DNA from: Gammaproteobacteria bacterium
GTDB lineage: Bacteria; Pseudomonadota; Gammaproteobacteria; Pseudomonadales; IMCC2047
Reading direction: 5' to 3'
DNA: 64,000 nt
Assembly: GCA_021773395.1 (NCBI GenBank)
Contig: JAJFKB010000002.1
Coordinates: 1-64,000 of the forward strand
Of this stretch, positions 55,052 to 63,573 are shown piece by piece (position 1 is the stretch's first letter; each line of letters opens with the position of its first letter). A model generated the notes under the pieces. That model saw nothing but the letters and a program-made list of their open reading frames with translations. It was not told where the DNA came from and did no database searches. The position numbers and the translations under genes are program-made.

Positions 55052-55501
55052 ATGAAAAAACTAACGACCAACGATATAAATTATGGGGATCTACCAGAAC
55101 ACCTTGGCTTCCACATTCGTCGCACCTATACCGCTTATCTTCGAATTTTTACATCTATTGTCGGTAAAAAGTTTTCTCTCAAAAGCCAGCAATACTCCAT
55201 ACTGGTGCTCACTGCCCAAAACATCGGCATTACACCTTCGGCAATTGCCAGTGCTATCGAGGTCAAACGATCTCTCATTACTGTCCTTACTGAGGACCTT
55301 CGCCAACGAGGTCTCATAAAAATAGCTATTGGCGTTGACGATCGACGGCAAAAACAACTTTATCTGACCCAAAAGGGTCAACAATTTACTAACGAGGTTA
55401 AACAAACCCTGTCGTCCGAGTTTGCTCCTGCCCTCGCAAAAAACCTCTCCCAGACAGAATTAGCAACGCTCAACAAAATTCTGCCAAAGATATACAGCTA
55501 A
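55052..55501 (+). CDS. MarR family transcriptional regulator
   Basis: 149 residues. GFHIRRTYTAYLRIFTSIVGKKFSLKSQQYSILVL starts the dimerisation region; winged helix ITPSAIASAIEVKRSLITVLTEDLRQRGLIKI and wing DDRRQKQLYLTQKGQQ follow. Such regulators respond to aromatic or CoA-thioester ligands. Divergent from the receptor gene, with a palindromic site between. Confidence 0.93.
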   Translation: MKKLTTNDINYGDLPEHLGFHIRRTYTAYLRIFTSIVGKKFSLKSQQYSILVLTAQNIGITPSAIASAIEVKRSLITVLTEDLRQRGLIKIAIGVDDRRQKQLYLTQKGQQFTNEVKQTLSSEFAPALAKNLSQTELATLNKILPKIYS

Positions 55502-55513
55502 ACCATACAAAGG

Positions 55514-56878
55514 CTAGTTACCAGCTTCATTTTCAAGCACAATATCTTCCCAGCCTATCAACACAAGCGCGCCCACAACACCCACAAAAATCCCCACCCA
55601 GGGTAGCTCGAAAGTCACCAGCGCAAATGCCGTCAATAAAGCTACCCCCATCTGTATCGGTTTACTCACCAGTCGGATGGCAATACTGGCACAACCAAAC
55701 GCAGTGAGGATTAAAGTTAATGCCAACGCAATTTTCATTAGCGGCGTCAGCAGGGTAATGGCGGGTAAGATGAAGAAAAATATTGGAAAACCCAACAAAT
55801 AAAATGACGAAATACCGCTGTAAATCGAGTCCATTTTATCTCGCCCTTCGCGCCACCTTTTTAGGACAATGACTTGAGTACCGGTCCAAAGAAACCCCTG
55901 CGTGGAAAAAAACGGAGAACTAATAGCCATCAAGATATTACGTATAGCGAGCGCTAAATGTGAACGGTTGTTATTGATCTCTACCTTCTCGTCAGGTCTG
56001 GTTGCCGCAGCATCCTTGATTAACTCTGATCCAGTGATCAAATCTCCGAAGGTTGCAATATAAGCGATAATTACAATGGGCAGGCCATCAATAAACATAT
56101 CCAAACCAGGCCAACCAATACAAAAAGGAGAAACCTTCTGCCAGAGGCTAACAAAGGGTAAGCCCGTCAGCCCCCATTTCAGTTCAAAATTCAGCTCTCC
56201 AGCGAACCAGCCAGCGATAGCAGCTACCACCAACGCCGGAAGCAACCCAAAGGATGCAATAGCCGCCAGCCAGCGATGTCGAGCACAGACCCTTGAGAAT
56301 GGGTTGGAAAAAGCGATAACAATGCATAACCCCAATGCCAGCGTCATGGCAACGGGTTGCGATAGATAGGATTCCCAATCGGCTATAAAAATTCTATTCA
56401 ACGCCGCCAGACTGGCTCCTAGCAATACTCCCGCCTTGACGCTGAGTGGTATCAACTCAACGAAACGCTTACCTAAACCTGTAACACCTAAAAACCCAAC
56501 CAGCAAAGCGAAACTAATCGACATTGCCGTCATCGCCTGAAATCGCTCATCAAAACTATCGTAGGTTGATAAACTAAAAGCCAGCACAAAGGGTAAAGCG
56601 GGTGTTGTCCAACCTGGACTGATGGGTTCACCAAACAATATAGGTGAGCAATAGATCAGAACGGCATGGATAAAGCACATCGCCAGCGCCTCATTAAAAC
56701 TCAACCCAAAAGACGCCTGTAAAATCGGAACCAGCGCGAAGCCAATCGAAGTAGTGATGACACTACCTTGTAATAACTCAGGCCACTCAATTCGGGTATG
56801 GACGAGCGGGATCCTTGCGGTAAAAGGACCCCAATGATATCCGGGATGAACCTCGCCATGAATTCGTTTGATGGCCAT
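55514..56878 (-). CDS. Polytopic permease, unclear family (NCS2/SulP-like)
   Basis: 454 residues with roughly a dozen membrane spans. Segments such as FGEPISPGWTTPALPFVLAF and IAYIATFGDLITGSELIKD recall the half-helix regions of the nucleobase/sulfate permease fold. I cannot name a substrate. It lies just downstream of the HAD/crotonase gene on the same strand (46 bases), so it may import the substrate or a cofactor of that pathway. Confidence 0.6.
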   Translation of the reverse strand: MAIKRIHGEVHPGYHWGPFTARIPLVHTRIEWPELLQGSVITTSIGFALVPILQASFGLSFNEALAMCFIHAVLIYCSPILFGEPISPGWTTPALPFVLAFSLSTYDSFDERFQAMTAMSISFALLVGFLGVTGLGKRFVELIPLSVKAGVLLGASLAALNRIFIADWESYLSQPVAMTLALGLCIVIAFSNPFSRVCARHRWLAAIASFGLLPALVVAAIAGWFAGELNFELKWGLTGLPFVSLWQKVSPFCIGWPGLDMFIDGLPIVIIAYIATFGDLITGSELIKDAAATRPDEKVEINNNRSHLALAIRNILMAISSPFFSTQGFLWTGTQVIVLKRWREGRDKMDSIYSGISSFYLLGFPIFFFILPAITLLTPLMKIALALTLILTAFGCASIAIRLVSKPIQMGVALLTAFALVTFELPWVGIFVGVVGALVLIGWEDIVLENEAGN

Positions 56879-56923
56879 ATCGTTTTATCTCATTGTTGTT
56901 ATAACGGCCTGAAAATAACCTGG

Positions 56924-58945
56924 TTACTCTCCAGTAAAAGTAGCCGGTTTTCCTTTAATAATGCCGGAGAGTCCGGCATAAGCATCCTTCGTCGAGAAAA
57001 TATCAAACAGCCCATCCAACTCAAGTTGTAACGCTTCAGACAGTGGTATTTCTGCACCCTGCTCTATTAACTGCATTGCTTTAGCCTGTGCGATGGGTGC
57101 TTTCCTTCTCAATGTTTTCTCATATTTACTAAACAGCGCGTTTTCGAACAACTCATCTGTCAGTTGCCCTTGATACTCATCAAACCCCTGCTCGGCAATA
57201 TCCTTTGACTTCAATGCGGGACGGCCCGGTACCAGAGCGGCGATTTCATCCAACGTATTGAAGGGCTCTTCTATACCGTCCACCAGACCATAGGAAAGTG
57301 CGGCAGTCGCATTGAGCATGGTTCCAGTAGCTACCAGAAATTTTGCAAGCCCTTTACCGATAAGTCGGGTTGTTCGCTGTGTGCCGCCCAGTCCCGGGTA
57401 AATACCAATACCCGTCTCCGGAAAAGCAACCGCCAGACGTTCGGTCGCGATGCGATGGTCGCAGGCAAGCGCTAGCTCCAAACCACCACCTAGTGCCAAG
57501 CCATCCAGGTAGGCTATTGTTTGTTTTGATGAGTTTGAAATTTGCTTTAACAGGTTTTGCCCCTGCACCGTAAATTTATAAATTGCGTGCAGATCTTTCT
57601 TCTCGATATTATCAACAAAGAATTTGATATCGGCCCCGGCCACAAACGCCTTGCCACGGCCAAAAAGAATAATTTTACGAAGCGACGGATTCCGGTCTAA
57701 CTCATCAAAAACCTTAGCCAGATTGTTAACGACCGACGGGTTCAGGGCGTTCATGGCATCGGGACGATTAAACTCGATAATGCCGACATCTCCCTTCACA
57801 TGCCCCTTCACATGCTGAACGTCAAACCCAGTGATCTGATCAACCTCATTAAAAATATCAGGAAGCGGATGCCCCCATGGTTGAAATGCTGTGGAAACCA
57901 TCTCGGCAACGCTGCTGACACCCAGCTGATTGATCATTTCGAAGGGCCCCTGAGGCCACCTCAGTCCCAACCTCGCCCCCAGATCGGTGTCCGTAACACT
58001 GGCCACCTTCTCGCTGACCAATTGCGCCGCCACGCCCAGGGACATTGCCAGTAATCGATTGCTGACCTGCTCCCTATTATTCTGAGGCGTTTCGGATGAT
58101 TGACAATCCCACTCTTCACCGCTGGCCACTTGCATAGCAAGGCTTTTGGATGGTGCATACATAGGACCGAACTGATTAGCTAATGTATTTGCGGAGTGCA
58201 GCGCAATCGGGATACCGGTTGCATTCATCAGTGCGAACGGCCCCATTCCTATGTTGAATAACTCTTCAGCAACTTGATCGATGAAGGCAATACTTCCCAA
58301 TCCTTCTTCCAACAAACGTGTGGATTCATTGAGCCAGGGCACAAAGAACCGATTTACCGCAAAACCGTCCACGTCGGCAACAACGATGGGGGATTTGTCT
58401 ATGGCATAGTAAAAGTTAACCAGATCCTCGACGGTATCCGGCGCAGTAAATGCTCCTGGAATAATTTCGATCAGTTTGTTTTTTGCGGCATGGTAAAAGT
58501 AGTGCACACCTAAAAACCGGCTTTGATCCTGTAAGACCTTGCCTAACTCCGTTATTGAAAAAGAGGATGTATTGGATGCAATAATGCAGTGGCTATTGAC
58601 ATGCTTTTCAATTTCTTTAAACACCTGTTGTTTTACAACCATGTCCTCAAACACAGCTTCCACAACGAAATCACAGCCAGTCAATTCCTGATAATCTGTA
58701 GTACGATCCAACATGCCCAGCAGATCAGACTTATCCTGGGCGGAAAGAATTCGACGCTCTACGGCCTCCTGCAAGGAACTATCGATATTTTCCAACCCTT
58801 TATCCAGGCCTTGCTGATTCATATCCAAAAGTATGACTGGCAGGCCTTTCATCAAAAAGTGTTGCGCTATTGCCGCGCCCATTGTACCGGCGCCAATTAC
58901 ACCAACCCTGGAAATTTTTCTATTCGTGCCTTGTGACATACCCAC
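56924..58945 (-). CDS. 3-hydroxyacyl-CoA dehydrogenase/enoyl-CoA hydratase fusion
   Basis: 673 residues. The N-terminal half is a 3-hydroxyacyl-CoA dehydrogenase (VGVIGAGTMGAAIAQHF NAD site, then SNTSSFSITEL and FFYHAAKNKLIEIIPG-like blocks); from about residue 400 a crotonase domain follows (FGRGKAFVAGADIKFF oxyanion loop, ALGGGLELALACDHRIA). This order is opposite to FadB/FadJ. Carries out hydration and oxidation steps of a beta-oxidation-type cycle. Thiolase gene lies 33 bases upstream. Confidence 0.92.
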   Translation of the reverse strand: MGMSQGTNRKISRVGVIGAGTMGAAIAQHFLMKGLPVILLDMNQQGLDKGLENIDSSLQEAVERRILSAQDKSDLLGMLDRTTDYQELTGCDFVVEAVFEDMVVKQQVFKEIEKHVNSHCIIASNTSSFSITELGKVLQDQSRFLGVHYFYHAAKNKLIEIIPGAFTAPDTVEDLVNFYYAIDKSPIVVADVDGFAVNRFFVPWLNESTRLLEEGLGSIAFIDQVAEELFNIGMGPFALMNATGIPIALHSANTLANQFGPMYAPSKSLAMQVASGEEWDCQSSETPQNNREQVSNRLLAMSLGVAAQLVSEKVASVTDTDLGARLGLRWPQGPFEMINQLGVSSVAEMVSTAFQPWGHPLPDIFNEVDQITGFDVQHVKGHVKGDVGIIEFNRPDAMNALNPSVVNNLAKVFDELDRNPSLRKIILFGRGKAFVAGADIKFFVDNIEKKDLHAIYKFTVQGQNLLKQISNSSKQTIAYLDGLALGGGLELALACDHRIATERLAVAFPETGIGIYPGLGGTQRTTRLIGKGLAKFLVATGTMLNATAALSYGLVDGIEEPFNTLDEIAALVPGRPALKSKDIAEQGFDEYQGQLTDELFENALFSKYEKTLRRKAPIAQAKAMQLIEQGAEIPLSEALQLELDGLFDIFSTKDAYAGLSGIIKGKPATFTGE

Positions 58946-58978
58946 ATTCCTAATAATTTGTTTCGCTACGCTGATCTG

Positions 58979-60187
58979 CTAGCTTCGATTATCCACCTGA
59001 ATTACAACTGCCATAGCCGAGTCACCGGCTGCACAACCCTCAAACAAGCCGAAGCCGCCGCCTATTATTACAAGCTCTTCAATCATTTCGATAATGGAAC
59101 GCAATCCAGTGGGTGCCTGAGGATGCCCCCAAACCAGTGAACTGCCGTAGTTATTCATACGACTGACATCAATGCCCATCTCACGTGCAAAAAGAATGTC
59201 ATTGACGGCGAAGGGATTGTGCGACTTGATCACGTCCACCTGCTGAATATCCAACTCAGCCTGGGCCAGGGCAGCGCGAGCCGCCGGAACCGTTGCTTCT
59301 GGCATATGAGCCAAGCCAACACGAGCCGCGCCCACACCCATCACTCGAATCCTAATTGACGGATCCTGGCTTAAACTTTGTGCTGTGTCAGAGGATGCCA
59401 TAATGAGTGACGCATTACCGTCCGCAGGATGCGTCTGACTGCCAAAGGTAACTGAGCCATTCGGTTTGACCGGCCTTAAGCTGGCTAATCCTTCGGCAGT
59501 GGAAGTAACAATCCCCTCATCTCCAGCAATGCTGGTTTGAATCTTTTTGTAGTTACTGCGGGGGACTTCAAATGGCAATCTCATAAAACGCTTTTGAAAC
59601 GCCTGGTCGTTTGCCAGTGATTGTGCGTACTGCTCCTGTCGACACAATACCAATTCATGCTGTTCTTCAGTAGTGATGCCATGTTTTTTAGCTACATTCT
59701 CAGCGGTGTCGAGCATCGCGTGCCCGCCTAATGGATCACAGGAGAAATTATCCATCACCCAGTTTTCATGATCACCCGTCCCTCCTGGACCCGCTGGATT
59801 AGGATAATAAAGATGCGGCCCATTGGAGCAGCGGTCTGCCGTCATAACCAACGAACAATCAGATAGCCCCGCTTCAATCTCCTGTGCAGCCTGCAGCAAT
59901 ACGCGAGCTCCCGTGGCGCAAGCCTGTCCGATGGTTGGCCCGGAAACCTGCCCCGCTCCCAGCATTCCCATAACCCAGGGTACGCCGTAAAACGAGTGCT
60001 TTTGTGGGACGGATGTCCCGAGCACAGCATGATCAAAAATTTTTGGATCGATCTCCCTGTGAGCTAACTCTCGCCGAGCAACCCAGGCAGCGAACTCAAG
60101 GCTATTTAGTGATGAGAAGCTACCTTGCCATTTACAGAATGGCGTCGACCAATAACTTCCATAAGGAATTTCAGTAGTAGCAAACAA
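58979..60187 (-). CDS. Thiolase family protein (acetyl-CoA acyltransferase)
   Basis: 402 residues. Catalytic Cys in GQACATGARVLLQA, SDGNASL-type block (HPADGNASLIMASSDTA), NNYGSSLVWGHPQAPTG with the catalytic His, and GGFGLFEGCAAGDSAMAV with the second Cys. Somewhat diverged from FadA, as seen for thiolases of aromatic or branched-substrate pathways. Cleaves 3-ketoacyl-CoA. First gene of the operon with the HAD/crotonase fusion and permease. Confidence 0.92.
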   Translation of the reverse strand: MFATTEIPYGSYWSTPFCKWQGSFSSLNSLEFAAWVARRELAHREIDPKIFDHAVLGTSVPQKHSFYGVPWVMGMLGAGQVSGPTIGQACATGARVLLQAAQEIEAGLSDCSLVMTADRCSNGPHLYYPNPAGPGGTGDHENWVMDNFSCDPLGGHAMLDTAENVAKKHGITTEEQHELVLCRQEQYAQSLANDQAFQKRFMRLPFEVPRSNYKKIQTSIAGDEGIVTSTAEGLASLRPVKPNGSVTFGSQTHPADGNASLIMASSDTAQSLSQDPSIRIRVMGVGAARVGLAHMPEATVPAARAALAQAELDIQQVDVIKSHNPFAVNDILFAREMGIDVSRMNNYGSSLVWGHPQAPTGLRSIIEMIEELVIIGGGFGLFEGCAAGDSAMAVVIQVDNRS

Positions 60188-60436
60188 TTTTTATACCCCT
60201 TATTGGCTTCTGCGTGCTAAAGATCAACTCAGGACCAGTGCAGAACCCTTCATATTTTTGATTGAATTGGCAATAGGCGTATTTTGTTGATTTAATGCCC
60301 AATTAACAATGGCATAAAAGGACTACTTAATTAGCGAAAAGGAACAGACTGACAAAAATGACAACGTTCTATTGAGTGACCTGACGATTATAATTTAGCT
60401 GAAATAGTGCTCTGTAAAAACAGAAGAACTCTTGAC

Positions 60437-61474
60437 TCATACTCGCGAAACGCCGGCTCGTTTAACCCCATTTCGATATTCACCAGGGGTGACGCCCGTC
60501 CAACTTCTAAATGCCCTGACAAAAACACCCGGATCGGAAAAACCAACCAGTTGCGCTACTTCACTTACCGGTATCGCCTGCTGCGTTAAGTGGTAAATCG
60601 CCGCATCACGGCGAACCCAGTCTTTGATCTGCTGAAAGGAGGTTCCTTCGGCCTGCAGCTTGCGTCTCAAGGTTTGTTTGGTCATATTCAAACTATTCGC
60701 CACCGTCACCATATCCGGTAATCCATTGGCTAATTTTTTATCAAGCAGCAGGCGTATCTGTTTCGTCATACTGTCGTCAGTACGATGTCTTAGAAACAGT
60801 TCAACAGGGCAACGAGACATAAAAACCTTTAGGCTCGCTTCATTCTGCACAACTGCACGTTTTAGATATCCGCTATGAAAGCAGAGACTTATGGATGGCT
60901 GATCAAAGCTGTGTTTGGTGGGAAACAAATATTTGTATTCGTCCACATGTTCAGGAGGGGAATAGTTGAATGTCGCATTAAGCAGCAGCATATTTTCACC
61001 GATAAGCCAGGAACTGTAGCGATGCCATGCCAGCAATATCAGCTCAGTCAAAAGATGATCTAAATCTTTTTCCTGGTCCTTCTGCTCAAGCCGCAATACG
61101 GCTATCTGCCCCTTTTCTTCCAACATAAGCTTATAATCATCAAGTATCAGATCATAAAATCTAAAGCCCAATTTTAGTGCTTTACCCAAATTGGCTTGAT
61201 GAACCGTCAGCTTGCCCATCATATAAAAGGTGCCAGGTTTACAGGGAACCCGACTCAACATAAGGTTTTCATCCTGCATCGCGTTCCACATCAACTGAAC
61301 CAGCATAGCCAGATTTTCAGTTTTTACGCGGTCACCAGGATTGGTCATGATCTGCGGATCTATGCCCGCATTGCGCAGTAAGGTGTTGGCGTCAATCCCC
61401 TGTTTGATAGCCTGGGAAATCAAAGCCGTTACATAATGGTTAGTGGTTGTGTATTTTTCAGTGGCACTCATCAA
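60437..61474 (-). CDS. AraC family transcriptional regulator
   Basis: 345 residues. N-terminal Arabinose_bd-type ligand domain (ALISQAIKQGIDANTLLRNAGID...) and C-terminal double HTH (TVANSLNMTKQTLRRKLQAEGTSF and AIPVSEVAQLVGFSDPGVFVRAFRSWTGVTPGEYR). The architecture is common for activators of fatty-acid, sterol and aromatic pathways. Transcribed toward the thiolase gene from 250 bases upstream; probably regulates that block. Confidence 0.93.
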   Translation of the reverse strand: MMSATEKYTTTNHYVTALISQAIKQGIDANTLLRNAGIDPQIMTNPGDRVKTENLAMLVQLMWNAMQDENLMLSRVPCKPGTFYMMGKLTVHQANLGKALKLGFRFYDLILDDYKLMLEEKGQIAVLRLEQKDQEKDLDHLLTELILLAWHRYSSWLIGENMLLLNATFNYSPPEHVDEYKYLFPTKHSFDQPSISLCFHSGYLKRAVVQNEASLKVFMSRCPVELFLRHRTDDSMTKQIRLLLDKKLANGLPDMVTVANSLNMTKQTLRRKLQAEGTSFQQIKDWVRRDAAIYHLTQQAIPVSEVAQLVGFSDPGVFVRAFRSWTGVTPGEYRNGVKRAGVSRV

Positions 61475-61749
61475 ATGCGGACTTTTAAGCTACCCAAGAG
61501 GACAGGATGTTCTAACAATTTGAAAAAATATAATAGTTTAAAGATCTCGAAATAGCTATGCAGCAATAATTTAGTGCCCACAAAGATATTGCCAAAGCAA
61601 CTTCGCTATAGCACGAAGGGAGTTGAACTTATAAGTATATTTATTACAGCGTGTATTGAATGGCTGCAAAAAAAGGGATGTAATATTCACTAAACTAAAC
61701 GCGGGCAATGCCGCAGCTGACGATTTTTAAGTACTGAATTAACAGGCAC
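61475..61749. other. Intergenic, no gene seen
   Basis: AT-rich spacer between the AraC gene start and the PEP-CTERM terminator. It should hold the AraC promoter, but I see no clear -10/-35 pair. Confidence 0.4.
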
Positions 61750-61775
61750 AAAAAAGCCCCACCGAAGTGAGGCTT
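61750..61775 (-). terminator. Rho-independent terminator with UUCG loop
   Basis: Nine-bp stem AAGCCTCAC/GTGGGGCTT (one G-T pair), TTCG tetraloop and six T on the minus strand, 16 bases after the PEP-CTERM stop. Confidence 0.92.
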
Positions 61776-61791
61776 GATGTAATCCAAGAAA

Positions 61792-62598
61792 CTATGCTTT
61801 CTTGCGTCGTGCGAAGCCCAGTCCAGCGAGGCCAAGGCCAAAGAGAGCGAGAGTCGCGGGTTCAGGGACAGAGACAGGGCAAGGAGGTTGGCCTGGGTCC
61901 CCACACATTGGCGGCACCACGTCCTCTTCAATGCCAGCATAACGCACTGATGGTTGGGAGAAGTTGTAAAAACCAAACGATCCATCCTCAAAAGTGCCGT
62001 TTATGTTAAATTGTTCAACGCCATCAACCGCTACAGTAATGTTTGTCGCGGTAAAGCTGATGTCGAACAAGTATTCCGTGTTGTCGGTCCAGCCGGTTAG
62101 GCCAAGCGTAGCGGCTCGTTGGATAAACGTGACATTTCCAACATGGTCCCAAGCATTAGCACTTGTATCTGTGCCGCCAGCATTAATTGATCCGGTAACT
62201 CGAGATATGGCCATTCCCGCATCCCAGCCGCCTTGCGTGCCCTGCTTCCAATCGACAAGTATGTAGTCCGTCGTCGGATTGGCACCAGTATTATCGTTAT
62301 CGTCATACCCCAATACAAAACCTACAAAATCATCGTCACCGCCGGTTTCTTGCACTTCAATCGTTCCTGAAAGGGCCAAACCTTGGCTGTTCATATTATT
62401 GAAGAACATGGATGGACCGCTGTTTAAACTTTGAAAAACCGAATCGTTAGGGTTTGTTTGGGTTTGCAGTGTCCAGTTTCCCGGCCCGTCTATTAACCAG
62501 CTCGAAAGATCAACCGGTACAGCGTTAACCATGCCCGCGTAAAAGAGCGCTAACACCCCAAAAAAGGTATTTATCGTGCCTTTTTTATTGAATATCAT
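61792..62598 (-). CDS. PEP-CTERM protein with thrombospondin-C/lectin-like domain
   Basis: 268 residues. Signal peptide (TFFGVLALFYAGMVNA), a beta-sandwich resembling the thrombospondin C-terminal domain (DDFVGFVLGYDDNDN, YILVDWKQGTQGG, GMAISRVTG, with many Asp for calcium), then a Cys-Pro linker and PEP-CTERM tail: VPEP at 244-247, hydrophobic span, RRKK. Should be sorted by the exosortase A at 14595. Good ribosome site (GGGAG) and its own sigma-54 promoter and terminator; 28 kb from the other PEP-CTERM gene. Confidence 0.92.
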   Translation of the reverse strand: MIFNKKGTINTFFGVLALFYAGMVNAVPVDLSSWLIDGPGNWTLQTQTNPNDSVFQSLNSGPSMFFNNMNSQGLALSGTIEVQETGGDDDFVGFVLGYDDNDNTGANPTTDYILVDWKQGTQGGWDAGMAISRVTGSINAGGTDTSANAWDHVGNVTFIQRAATLGLTGWTDNTEYLFDISFTATNITVAVDGVEQFNINGTFEDGSFGFYNFSQPSVRYAGIEEDVVPPMCGDPGQPPCPVSVPEPATLALFGLGLAGLGFARRKKA

Positions 62599-62677
62599 GA
62601 CCTAATCTCCCTCTTTGCTGTTAACTTTAAATATTTTTGTGTGAGATAACCTGAACAACTGCTATTGTAGCTATACA

Positions 62678-62693
62678 AGCAAAAACCATGCCG
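62678..62693 (-). promoter_or_regulatory. Sigma-54 promoter (-24/-12)
   Basis: On the minus strand the site reads CGGCATGGTTTTTGCT, matching TGGCACG-N4-TTGCT at all but two pyrimidine positions with exact GG-N10-GC spacing. About 80 bases before the PEP-CTERM ATG at 62598. Supports joint PrsR control with the site at 32802. Confidence 0.78.
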
Positions 62694-62746
62694 CCTAATA
62701 AAATCAACAACTTATTATAAGATCGTCTCTACAACTGTAAAATAAC

Positions 62747-62959
62747 TTGACAGTTTATTAGGGGATTTCTAACGAATGATTCAACAAAGGTATTACTAGG
62801 CCGCAGAATCGCTTAGGAAGCACAGAGAAGCTAAGCGATTACTAATACCCTAACCAAAAGCCACCATTGCAGGTTCTTCCTGCGTCTTAGTATTACGGGT
62901 ATCACGGCTCGCGGTGCTTGTGTAGTCAAAAAACCCTGCAGGGGGGCTACCCCTGTTTT
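62747..62959 (+). ncRNA. Candidate structured small RNA or csrA leader
   Basis: TTGACA at 62747-62752 is a perfect -35, though the -10 (about 62770) is weak. From 62789 to 62849 lies a large hairpin: AATCGCTTAG pairs with CTAAGCGATT and, outside an 11-base bulge, GGTATTA with TAATACC. A GCAGG/CCTGC hairpin follows near 62875, and CAGGGG/CCCCTG with four T (62939-62959) looks like a terminator. No protein is visible on this strand. csrA starts 77 bases downstream. Confidence 0.45.
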
Positions 62960-63036
62960 AAGGCACAGTCGGCACCATTGCGCGCTGGTTAAAGTTGGGG
63001 CAGAATATAAACCCCATCAAAACACAAGGAAGTGCT

Positions 63037-63222
63037 ATGTTGATACTCAGCCGCAACAAAAACCAACCCCTTATTATTAATGAAAATATTACCGTCACGG
63101 TTTTATCTATTGAAGGCAATCAGATTAAGTTAGGAACTGATGCGCCAAAGGAAGTGGCTATTCAAAGAGATGACGCGAAAACAAAAGAAAAATCAGCCAA
63201 TTTGTCCTTACATTGTCCTTAG
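63037..63222 (+). CDS. csrA: Carbon storage regulator CsrA/RsmA homologue
   Basis: 61 residues from the ATG at 63037 with an AAGGA ribosome site. MLILSRNKNQPLIINENITVTVLS and GNQIKLGTDAPKEVAIQRDD are the CsrA strands; the RNA-binding Val-Ala-x-x-Arg is kept (VAIQR). Positions usually EEIY are replaced and the tail (KSANLSLHCP) is unlike typical CsrA, so it is a divergent paralogue or has a changed C-terminus. RNA-binding post-transcriptional regulator. It lies 67 bases from an attachment site. Confidence 0.88.
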   Translation: MLILSRNKNQPLIINENITVTVLSIEGNQIKLGTDAPKEVAIQRDDAKTKEKSANLSLHCP

Positions 63223-63289
63223 ACGGGTATTCTCTTTGGCGTTAGATGAGATAATAATTTTATAAGTTATTGATATTTATTAAGTTAAA

Positions 63290-63334
63290 TGGCGACCCGG
63301 AAGGGACTTGAACCCTCGACCTCCGGCGTGACAG
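63290..63334 (-). other. tRNA-Asp(GTC) 3' fragment, attachment site remnant
   Basis: Reading the minus strand from 63334: anticodon loop CTGTCAC (GTC anticodon), half anticodon stem, AGGTC variable loop, T-arm GAGGG-TTCAAGT-CCCTT, acceptor half CCGGGTC, G73 and CCA at 63290. Bases beyond 63334 do not continue a tRNA, so only the 3' part from position 32 is present. This is the signature of an att site made by a tyrosine integrase; the intact tRNA-Asp should lie at the other end of the element, off the right edge. Confidence 0.85.
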
Positions 63335-63421
63335 AGCAAATTAACAATATCCACAACCCCTTGACCTGCCTACAAATAATTTAGCATTTACAAATTAATC
63401 ATCTAATAATCAATTAGTTAT

Positions 63422-63461
63422 AATGTCCTTTATTGTTCCTAGCTGTTCTTTGATGTTCTCT
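63422..63461 (+). repeat. Four phased 10-bp repeats (TGTYCYT)
   Basis: TGTCC or TGTTC starts at 63424, 63434, 63444 and 63454, exactly one helical turn apart, between the tRNA fragment and the integrase start. Such phasing is typical for cooperative DNA binding, for example arm-type integrase or excisionase sites. Confidence 0.6.
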
Positions 63462-63573
63462 ATGGACTGTTAAAAACCATCATTTTTGTGTTATTATTGT
63501 GTGATCAGCTTCTTAACGGAACTGAAGACAGCCTTAAATTTTATCGATCCTAATCACACAAGGAAGTATCAAA

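Noticed and set aside
62866..62960. Minus-strand coding remnant upstream of csrA (about 30 open codons)
   Set aside because: No start codon or recognisable family; the segment is better explained by its hairpins.
63290..63334. Functional tRNA gene
   Set aside because: The 5' half (acceptor strand, D-arm, anticodon 5' stem) is missing.
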